DNA from: Paludibacteraceae bacterium | GTDB taxonomy: Bacteria > Bacteroidota > Bacteroidia > Bacteroidales > Paludibacteraceae | NCBI GenBank assembly: GCA_017448345.1 | Contig: JAFSLP010000011.1 | Span: forward strand, 1 to 41,449 | Length of the DNA stretch: 41,449 bases | Direction of reading: 5' to 3' | Shown: positions 1 to 6,026 of the stretch, in pieces | How positions within the stretch are numbered: position 1 is the stretch's first letter | How the letters are laid out: each line of letters starts with the position of its first letter | Made by a program: the position numbers and the translations under genes | The notes under the pieces: generated by a model | What the model was told of the DNA's origin: nothing | Database searches by the model: none | The model's input: only the letters and a program-made list of their open reading frames with translations

Positions 1-110
1 ATGCTTCTGCCGAATCATTCAATTCAAAGATCAAAGCGTTTCGAGCGCAATTAAGAGGAGTGGTTGATATTCCGTTCTTCTTATATCGTCTCGTTACTAT
101 TTTTGCATAA
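1..110 (+). CDS. IS transposase, C-terminal end only (ISAon1-like)
   Basis: The third reading frame is open from the window edge to a TAA at 108-110 and encodes 35 residues. The readable part contains AESFNSKIKAFRAQLRG followed by a short hydrophobic FFLYRLVTIFA end. The pattern 'ASAESFN-KIKAFR-Q-RGV-D--FFL-RL--I-A' is what I know from the extreme C terminus of DDE transposases of the ISAon1 group, common in Bacteroidota. The rest of the gene lies left of the window, so it cannot be judged whether the copy is intact. No terminal inverted repeat could be identified in the following bases. The family call rests on one short stretch and is moderately sure; coding status is supported by the fit to the family end. 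Confidence 0.6.
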   Translation, partial: ASAESFNSKIKAFRAQLRGVVDIPFFLYRLVTIFA

Positions 111-252
111 CTTATCCACAGGTTTTCCCCAGTGAGCCAAAAATTATCCAAAAATTATTTTTACAGATTAATCAAATTAAACAGATTTTCGTGGTCAACA
201 ATTAAAGACAATTATCAACAATTATTGATTAAAAAGAGGGGGTGCCAATCGT

Positions 253-290
253 TTTGATACACCCTCACAAATTTGATACACCCTCACAAA
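253..290. repeat. Perfect 19-bp tandem duplication
   Basis: TTTGATACACCCTCACAAA occurs twice head to tail, at 253-271 and 272-290, with no mismatch. It lies upstream of a good promoter. Two adjacent identical 19-mers could be a recent slippage product or a paired binding site. Confidence 0.9.
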
Positions 291-367
291 AACACACAAA
301 AGAACAAGAGATGACAAAAAAAGAAAATGAAGAAAATAAGGGGTTTTCAAAAATAATTGCATAAAAA

Positions 368-399
368 TTTGCATATGTCAAAAATAATTCGTACTTTTG
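368..399 (+). promoter_or_regulatory. Bacteroides-type promoter, target unclear
   Basis: TTTG at 368-371, a 20-base spacer and TACTTTTG at 392-399 fit the Bacteroides consensus TTTG-N19/21-TAnnTTTG. The next gene on this strand, recQ, starts 523 bases downstream, so the promoter either gives recQ a long structured leader, drives a small RNA, or belonged to a gene now lost. Confidence 0.65.
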
Positions 400-598
400 T
401 AGCGATTTTGGGAAGAAGGCAGAAAAAGACACCCCACACCGGCTCTCAAGCGGTACAAAGAACGAAAGAAAGCCCCCCTCAATCCCCCTAATGGGGAAAG
501 GAAAAAAGGAATATTGCAAATATAAAAACAGATAATAAATATAAAAAAATAGATTAGTAGTGTTGCGATAATTTTAAGAAAATAAACCAAGATAAACC

Positions 599-720
599 CT
601 TTTGAAGGCTTTTGAGCTTTGCTCTATGCGTATTTTGCTGCTAAAAACTCCTCGCAAGCAAGCTTCCGGATAGTTTTTACCATCAAACTCCGCAACTCTT
701 CGAGTAAAAGCCTTCAAAAG
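599..720. repeat. Long inverted repeat with nested inner hairpin
   Basis: CTTTTGAAGGCTTTT (599-613) is the exact reverse complement of AAAAGCCTTCAAAAG (706-720). Inside, TAAAAACT (642-649) pairs with AGTTTTTA (672-679). The arms could form a cruciform or an RNA structure in the recQ leader. It contains no convincing open frame. Its identity as a mobile repeat (MITE-like) or regulatory RNA cannot be decided from one copy. Confidence 0.75.
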
Positions 721-922
721 AAATAAACCTAAAAAATTTTTATTAGTCAAAAATTACCAACAATTATTCAAAAATTTGCATTGCTGATCAAATCAAAAAA
801 TTGGAATGGACTTATAAGTGACTATATAATAGCACTTTATACTACATAAAACTCAAAATATCGCAACAGTACTAAAAATAGATATAAAACCAGAAACCAA
901 ATAAGAAGTCAAGGAACTATCT

Positions 923-3106
923 ATGAATGTGACACATGAGGAATTAACAGGGGCGCTACAGACCTATTTCGGGTTTGACACCTTCAAGGGGAACCAAGAA
1001 GCCATCATCCGCAACGTAATGGAAGGCAACGACACGTTCGTGCTGATGCCGACGGGCGGCGGAAAGAGTCTTTGTTTCCAGTTGCCGTCGTTAGTGATGG
1101 AAGGTGTAGCGATAGTCATCTCGCCCCTTATTGCGTTGATGAAGAACCAAGTGGATGCGATGCGCAACTACTCGGAAGAAGAAGGTGTAGCCCATTTCAT
1201 CAATTCAAGTCTGAGCCGGAGTGAGATCAACGCGGTGAAAGAGGACGTGGTGAGCGGCAAGACGAAACTGCTATACCTTGCACCGGAGAGTCTTCAGAAG
1301 AACGAGAACGTGGACTTTCTGAAAGGCGTGAAAATCAGTTTCTACGCCGTTGACGAGGCGCATTGTATCTCGGAATGGGGTCATGACTTCCGTCCGGAAT
1401 ACAGCCAGATCCGTTCGATGGTTCAGCGTATCGGCAAGGCACCGATTATCGCTCTGACCGCGACGGCGACGCCGAAAGTGCAGAAAGACATCCAGAAGAA
1501 CCTCGGGATGGAAGACGCGACGGTCTTCAAGAGCAGTTTCAACCGCCCGAACCTGTACTATGAAGTGCGTCCGAAGACCGAGAACGTGGACAAAGACCTT
1601 GTCCGTTTCATCCGAAGTATGGAGGGCAAGAGCGGTATAGTATATTGTCTCGCGCGCAAGGAAGTGGAGGATTTGGCACAAGTGCTGCAAGTGAACGGCA
1701 TCAGCGCCCGCGCCTATCACGCCGGTATGGATGCCCCGACGCGCAGCGCCAACCAAGACGCGTTCCTGATGGAGGAATGCCAAGTGATAGTAGCGACGAT
1801 AGCGTTCGGCATGGGTATCGACAAGCCGGATGTGCGTTTCGTGGTACATTATGACATCCCGAAATCGCTGGAAGGCTATTATCAGGAGACAGGGCGTGCC
1901 GGTCGTGACGGCGGCGAGGGCTACTGTCTGTGTTTCTATTCTCCGGACGACATAGAGCGTCTGCGCCGGTTCCAGAAAGACAAGACTCCGAAAGAGATAG
2001 GCATCGGGAACCAGCTTCTGTTCGAGACGCAGAGTTATGCCGAGAGCACTATATGCCGGCGCAAACTGCTGCTGCACTATTTCGGCGAGGAATACAACGA
2101 GGACAACTGCGGCAACTGCGACAACTGCCGCAAGGTATATAAACAAGTGGATGCGAGCGAGTTGCTGCAACTGGCACTTGAGACCATCCAGCAAGTAAAC
2201 GAGAAACACAAAGCGGAACATATCGTAGATATCCTTCACGGGAACCAGACCGCCGAAGTGATGAGTTATCATCATGACGACCTTGAGAACTTCGGCGCCG
2301 CAAGCGATGAGGACGAGAGCACCCTGCACGCTATCCTCCGCCAAGCCCTGATAGCGGGTTACATCCAGAAAGATGTGGACTCTTACGGTGACCTGAAACT
2401 GACGAAAGACGGGAAGAAATTCATCCGCAGACCGGGCAAGTTCGAGGTGCCGATAGAGGTACACGACGAGGAGGACGACATCATGGAAGGCGCCGGCGCG
2501 ACCTGCTCAGCAGCCGATGAAGTGCTGTTCTCCATCCTAAAGGACATCCGGCGGAAGACCGCCAAACGCAATGACGTGCCTCCGTTCGTGATATTCCAAG
2601 ACCCGAGTCTGGAGGCGATGGCGACGACCTACCCCATCACGATGGAAGAGCTGCTGACGATTCCCGGTGTGGGCGTAGCGAAAGCCAACCGTTACGGCGA
2701 CGAGTTCCTGCGCGTGATAAAAGAATATGTGGAGGAAAACGAGATTATCCGTCCTGAAGACCTGCGCATCCGCACCGTAGCCAAGAAAAGTACACGCAAG
2801 AAACAGATTATCCAAGCGATAGACCGCCGCGTGGATTTGGACGACTTGGCGGAGAGCTGCGGCATGTCGATGGAAGAGATGATGGACGAGTTGGAAGCCA
2901 TCGTATTCAGCGGGACGAAAATCAACATCAACTATTTCATCCAAGAGGTGGTTGACCCGGATGAGGAAGAGGAGATATACGAATACTTCAAGACCGCCGA
3001 CAACGACAGTATCGAACTCGCCATGGAAGAGTTAGGCGAAGACTACTACGACGTGATGCACGTAAGGCTCGTACGGCTGAAATTCCACTGCGATTTGGGA
3101 AACTAA
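923..3106 (+). CDS. recQ: ATP-dependent DNA helicase RecQ
   Basis: This 727-residue protein is a 3'-to-5' DNA helicase of the RecQ family, which unwinds branched DNA in recombination and restart of stalled forks. Walker A (MPTGGGKSLCFQLP) lies near residue 41 and the DEAH box with the aromatic loop (DEAHCISEWGHDFRPEY) near residue 143. The conserved QETGRAGRDG motif ends the helicase core. A zinc-binding module with C-x(16)-C-GNCDNC spacing follows at about 377-403, then the winged-helix RQC region, an HRDC domain at about 535-600 and a C-terminal helical extension of about 120 residues as in many Bacteroidota RecQ proteins. The ATG at 923 has AAGGA eight bases upstream. The gene is followed, one base after its stop, by a GTTGATA/GTTGAAA repeat run that reaches the rimO start. 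Confidence 0.97.
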   Translation: MNVTHEELTGALQTYFGFDTFKGNQEAIIRNVMEGNDTFVLMPTGGGKSLCFQLPSLVMEGVAIVISPLIALMKNQVDAMRNYSEEEGVAHFINSSLSRSEINAVKEDVVSGKTKLLYLAPESLQKNENVDFLKGVKISFYAVDEAHCISEWGHDFRPEYSQIRSMVQRIGKAPIIALTATATPKVQKDIQKNLGMEDATVFKSSFNRPNLYYEVRPKTENVDKDLVRFIRSMEGKSGIVYCLARKEVEDLAQVLQVNGISARAYHAGMDAPTRSANQDAFLMEECQVIVATIAFGMGIDKPDVRFVVHYDIPKSLEGYYQETGRAGRDGGEGYCLCFYSPDDIERLRRFQKDKTPKEIGIGNQLLFETQSYAESTICRRKLLLHYFGEEYNEDNCGNCDNCRKVYKQVDASELLQLALETIQQVNEKHKAEHIVDILHGNQTAEVMSYHHDDLENFGAASDEDESTLHAILRQALIAGYIQKDVDSYGDLKLTKDGKKFIRRPGKFEVPIEVHDEEDDIMEGAGATCSAADEVLFSILKDIRRKTAKRNDVPPFVIFQDPSLEAMATTYPITMEELLTIPGVGVAKANRYGDEFLRVIKEYVEENEIIRPEDLRIRTVAKKSTRKKQIIQAIDRRVDLDDLAESCGMSMEEMMDELEAIVFSGTKININYFIQEVVDPDEEEEIYEYFKTADNDSIELAMEELGEDYYDVMHVRLVRLKFHCDLGN

Positions 3107-3173
3107 CAGTTGATAGTTGATAGTTGATAGTTGATAGTTGAAAGAAGTCGTATAGTTGAAAGTTGAAAGGTTG
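3107..3173 (+). repeat. Heptamer repeat run between recQ and rimO
   Basis: Directly after the recQ stop, AGTTGAT units repeat about four times with period 7, then change to GTTGAAA units at 3154-3170. The last AAAGG of the run (3166-3170) sits just upstream of the rimO ATG at 3174 and may serve as its ribosome binding site. The same heptamers recur inside rimO, after glyA and at the end of mfd. Confidence 0.9.
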
Positions 3174-4595
3174 ATGCATAAAGGAGAGATAGATTTTATA
3201 ACGCTGGGGTGCTCGAAGAACCTTGTGGATGCAGAGCGTGTGATGCGGCAGCTGGAAGCAGCAGGCTGGCATTGCGTACATGACGCAGAAGAGCCCAAAG
3301 GCGAGATATGCGTCATCAACACCTGCGGATTCATCGGGGACGCCAAAGAAGAGAGTATCAATATGATACTCCGCATGGCAGAACGGAAGAAACAAGGGAA
3401 ACTGCGGAAACTGATTGTGATGGGCTGCCTGAGCGAGCGTTACCGGGCAGAGTTAGAAAAAGAGTTGCCGGAAGTGGATGAGATGTACGGCAAATTCGAT
3501 TTCCTCAAATTAGCCGATGAGTTGAAAGTTGAAAGTTTAACGTTGAAAGAAGCCGGAAAGTCAAAAGCAGACAGTTGTTCCAGTTTTGAGCGGAAGCTGA
3601 CGACACCGAGGCATTATGCGTATCTGAAGATAAGCGAGGGATGCGACCGATTCTGCTCGTATTGCGCAATCCCTTTAATAACAGGACGTCATACGAGCCG
3701 CCCCCAAGCGGAGATACTGGACGAGGTACGGTGGCTGGTGAGCCAAGGCGTGAAAGAGCTGAACGTGATAGCGCAAGATTTGAGCAGCTACGGGTTAGAC
3801 CTCTCCCCCACCCTCCCCTCAAGGGAGGGAGAAAAGTCGAAAGTCGAAAGAAAGCATTTGCTGCCGGAGCTGATAGACGAGATAGCACAAGTGCCGGGCG
3901 TGGAATGGATACGGCTGCATTACGCCTACCCGACGGATTTTCCGGAAGAGCTGTTAGACGTAATGGCAAGACACCAAAACGTGTGCAAATACCTTGACAT
4001 AGCCTTGCAACACTGCACGGACCATATGTTAGGACTGATGCGACGGCACATAACACGCGCCGAACAGGATGCCCTGATACAAAAAATCCGCGAGAAAGTG
4101 CCGGGCATATGTATCCGCACAACGCTGTTAGTGGGTCATCCGGGCGAGACAGAAGAGGACTTCGAGGCGTTGAAAGCATGGGTGAAAGAGATGCGTTTCG
4201 AGCGTATGGGCTGTTTCGCCTACTCGGACGAAGAAGGCACCTACGCCCACCGACAGTATACCGACGACATACCGACAGAAGTGAAAGAAGCACGCGCAGC
4301 CGAACTGATGGCAATCCAACAGGATATAAGCCGCGAACTGATGCAAGGTTTTGTCGGGAAGACCGAGAAAGTGATTATCGACCGCGAGGAAGGCGAATAC
4401 TTCATCGGACGGACACAATACGACAGTCCTGAAGTGGATTGCGAAGTGCTGATTGAGAAGCCGAAAGTCGAAAGTCAAAAGTCAAAAGTCGAAAGTCAAA
4501 AGCCGAAAGACAAAAGCCTAAAAGAGGGCGAGTTCTATGACGTGCTGATAACACGTGCGGAGGAGTTCGACCTATACGGAGAGATTGAGAATTAA
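3174..4595 (+). CDS. rimO: Ribosomal protein uS12 methylthiotransferase RimO
   Basis: RimO is a radical-SAM enzyme that adds a methylthio group to an aspartate of ribosomal protein uS12. The N-terminal UPF0004 domain supplies three cysteines (LGCSKNLVDAE, NTCGFIGDAKEES, MGCLSER) for the auxiliary cluster. The radical-SAM cluster is C157, C161 and C164 (EGCDRFCSYC). A TRAM domain ends the protein. I chose the ATG at 3174 (MHKGEIDFITLGC), which fits the family N terminus; an in-frame TTG at 3156 would lie wholly in repeat DNA. Oddity: three stretches absent from typical RimO are encoded by dispersed repeats: about residues 116-136, 210-227 and 428-450 (KVESQKSKVESQKPK), the last inside the TRAM domain. 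The frame stays open throughout, so the enzyme is probably functional. Size 473 residues, against about 430-440 usual. Confidence 0.95.
   Translation: MHKGEIDFITLGCSKNLVDAERVMRQLEAAGWHCVHDAEEPKGEICVINTCGFIGDAKEESINMILRMAERKKQGKLRKLIVMGCLSERYRAELEKELPEVDEMYGKFDFLKLADELKVESLTLKEAGKSKADSCSSFERKLTTPRHYAYLKISEGCDRFCSYCAIPLITGRHTSRPQAEILDEVRWLVSQGVKELNVIAQDLSSYGLDLSPTLPSREGEKSKVERKHLLPELIDEIAQVPGVEWIRLHYAYPTDFPEELLDVMARHQNVCKYLDIALQHCTDHMLGLMRRHITRAEQDALIQKIREKVPGICIRTTLLVGHPGETEEDFEALKAWVKEMRFERMGCFAYSDEEGTYAHRQYTDDIPTEVKEARAAELMAIQQDISRELMQGFVGKTEKVIIDREEGEYFIGRTQYDSPEVDCEVLIEKPKVESQKSKVESQKPKDKSLKEGEFYDVLITRAEEFDLYGEIEN
3521..3575 (+). repeat. Repeat-derived insert 1 inside rimO
   Basis: GTTGAAAGTTGAAAGTTTAA followed by CGTTGAAAGAAG and GGAAAGTCAAAAG encodes LKVESLTLKEAGKSKADS between the UPF0004 domain and the radical-SAM core. 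It is the same heptamer as in the recQ-rimO gap and lies in a linker where length variation is tolerable. Confidence 0.8.
3801..3854 (+). repeat. Repeat-derived insert 2 inside rimO, with hairpin
   Basis: A C-rich stretch with a perfect stem CCCTCCC (3811-3817) and GGGAGGG (3823-3829) is followed by GTCGAAA heptamers (3835-3849). It encodes SPTLPSREGEKSKVERK in a loop of the radical-SAM barrel after AQDLSSYGLD. The bases at 476-500 left of recQ resemble the C-rich part (CCCCCTC...GGGG). Confidence 0.8.
4457..4521 (+). repeat. Repeat-derived insert 3 inside rimO TRAM domain
   Basis: About eight degenerate 7-base units (GTCGAAA, GTCAAAA, GCCGAAA, GACAAAA) encode PKVESQKSKVESQKPKDKS between the conserved EVDCEVLIEK and EGEFYDVLITRA strands of the TRAM domain. 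Confidence 0.85.
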
Positions 4596-4606
4596 AACGA
4601 TATACT

Positions 4607-4885
4607 ATGCTTACTAAAGATCTAATCGGCCTGATAGCCAATGCGTCAGGCATGAGCAAAAAAGACACAGAGCAGTTGCTATCCACGACCAACGCCATCG
4701 TACGCGAGAACCTGATGGACGGCAAGTCCATCCAGCTACAAGGCATAGGTACGCTGGAAATCAAAGAACGCAAAGAGCGCGTCATTGTTCATCCCCGCAC
4801 AGGCGAGCGGACATATGTGCCGAGCAAAAACCAACTGGTATTCAGACCGGTTGCCAACCTGAAAGAAGAACTCAAAAAGATTTAA
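4607..4885 (+). CDS. HU/IHF family DNA-binding protein
   Basis: The 92-residue protein has the full length of the HU/IHF family of small dimeric, nucleoid-associated DNA-bending proteins. An N-terminal helical dimerisation part (MLTKDLIGLIANASGMSKKD) is followed by the beta-sheet core GIGTLEIKERKERVIVHPRTG and the arm ending YVPSKNQLVFRP with the usual C-terminal helix LKEELKKI. It starts 11 bases after rimO and ends 3 bases before the next gene, which has a second HU domain, so the two are likely cotranscribed and might form mixed dimers (inference). The start at 4607 has no clear Shine-Dalgarno site, which is normal for this phylum. Confidence 0.95.
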   Translation: MLTKDLIGLIANASGMSKKDTEQLLSTTNAIVRENLMDGKSIQLQGIGTLEIKERKERVIVHPRTGERTYVPSKNQLVFRPVANLKEELKKI

Positions 4886-4888
4886 GCC

Positions 4889-6013
4889 ATGGCAGAGGAC
4901 AAACTTATATGGAGCGAGTTACGCCGTGCCCTGATGACCCGCGCCGGCGTGAGCGAGAAAGATGCAACCAGTTTTCTGAACGCGTTCCAGACCCAGTTGA
5001 TTGAAGCGCTGAAAGAAGACAAGCAAGTGAAAATAAACGGTCTTGGCACCTTCCGCCTGCAGCCCGTAGCCCCACGCAAAAGCGTAGATATCAGCACGGG
5101 CGAGGAAATCACCATCGAAGGCTACAACAAGATTATCTTTGCGCCGGAAGCCGGTCTGCGCGAACTGGTGGAGAAAGTGAGCGTAGCCAGCAGTCCTGCA
5201 GAGCCCGACCCGATACAGAAATTAGGGGTGCAAGCCGAAGAAATAGTAGATATACTGGGTGAACTGGGGCAAAGCCCGGAGAAACAGGAAGAACCAGAGA
5301 GTCCGGAAGAACCGGAAATACCAGAGACTCCGGAAGAACCGGAAGAGCAGAAGGCTGAGGAGCCGGAAGAGCAGAAGGCTGAGGAGCCGGAAGCAACGGT
5401 TATTATTCATGAGAAGGAGACCGTCTATGTTCCCGAACCGGTATATATCCCCGAACCGACGAAAGATCCGGAGCCGGAACCCGAACCGGAGCCTGTTATC
5501 ATCAAAAAGAAAGAGAGTCACTGGTTCCGCAACCTGCTGATTATCCTGCTGATACTCTTATTGCTGCTTGCATGCGCCTATTATTTCCTGCCGCGTCCGA
5601 TGCTTGAGAGCTGGAGAGACAAAGCGTTTGAATGGTCGCCGTGGCATGCTCAGACGGAGCAAGTAGCACCTGTTGAAGCGGAGAATACAGAGGCTATCGA
5701 AAACCAAGCCGCATTCGCAGAAGAAGAATACCCGGAGTTTGATGAGATAGTCTATGACCAACTCATCGTGACCGAGCGTATGCATTACGCCAGCCGACTG
5801 GCATGGATGTCATACCGTTTCTACGGCGACAAACGCTACTGGCCATATCTGTATGACGCCAACAAAGACCATTTGGACAACCCGAACGATATAGACGTGG
5901 GCACCCCCATCCGCGTACCAAAACTGACAGCAGAACAACGAGATTTAAACAACGAACGTACACGCAAACATCTGGAGTTCCTGCGCAAACGCGCAGAGAA
6001 AGCCATGCGTTAA
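4889..6013 (+). CDS. Membrane-anchored HU-domain protein with C-terminal LysM-like domain
   Basis: Residues 1-95 form a complete HU/IHF domain (GLGTFRLQPVAPRK in the core). Residues about 115-205 are a Pro/Glu-rich linker with tandem units (EEQKAEEP twice, then PEPEPEPEP). A single membrane helix follows at about 216-236 (LLIILLILLLLLACAYYF). The outer part ends in a LysM-like fold at about 291-350 (SRLAWMSYRFYGDKRYWPY, then DIDVGTPIRVPKL). With the HU domain inside, the LysM part faces the periplasm. LysM domains bind peptidoglycan, so the protein could tether DNA to the cell wall or sense the wall; this is inference. Similar HU-LysM proteins occur in Bacteroidota. It begins 3 bases after the HU gene and ends 13 bases before uvrA. 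Confidence 0.85.
   Translation: MAEDKLIWSELRRALMTRAGVSEKDATSFLNAFQTQLIEALKEDKQVKINGLGTFRLQPVAPRKSVDISTGEEITIEGYNKIIFAPEAGLRELVEKVSVASSPAEPDPIQKLGVQAEEIVDILGELGQSPEKQEEPESPEEPEIPETPEEPEEQKAEEPEEQKAEEPEATVIIHEKETVYVPEPVYIPEPTKDPEPEPEPEPVIIKKKESHWFRNLLIILLILLLLLACAYYFLPRPMLESWRDKAFEWSPWHAQTEQVAPVEAENTEAIENQAAFAEEEYPEFDEIVYDQLIVTERMHYASRLAWMSYRFYGDKRYWPYLYDANKDHLDNPNDIDVGTPIRVPKLTAEQRDLNNERTRKHLEFLRKRAEKAMR
5342..5389 (+). repeat. 24-bp tandem coding repeat (EEQKAEEP twice)
   Basis: Two identical 24-base units at 5342-5365 and 5366-5389 encode the linker octapeptide EEQKAEEP. Because 24 is a multiple of three, copy number can change without frameshift, altering the reach between membrane and HU domain. 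Confidence 0.85.
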
Positions 6014-6026
6014 CAGAAAGAGCGGT

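Larger units (their letters stand above)
111..922. other. AT-rich gene-free region between IS remnant and recQ
   Basis: No convincing protein-coding gene is visible in these 812 bases; the open frames on the minus strand at 265-590 read phenylalanine-rich low-complexity sequence. The region holds a perfect DnaA box (TTATCCACA, 112-120) and near matches (TTATCCAAA at 144-152, TTATCAACA at 212-220), a 19-bp tandem duplication, a Bacteroides-type promoter at 368-399, a small CCCC-TAAT-GGGG hairpin at 485-496, a long inverted repeat at 599-720 and, closer to recQ, a TTGGAA (801-806) and TATAAT (825-830) pair 18 bases apart. It is unclear which of these drives recQ. Confidence 0.7.

Noticed and set aside
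1271-2464. 397-codon open frame on the minus strand within recQ
   Set aside because: It lies fully opposite recQ, is rich in His, Leu and Val as expected from mirror codons, and shows no family motif.
3107-3173. CRISPR array
   Set aside because: The unit is 7 bases with no spacers; all repeat tracts in the window are direct head-to-tail repeats and no cas gene is present.
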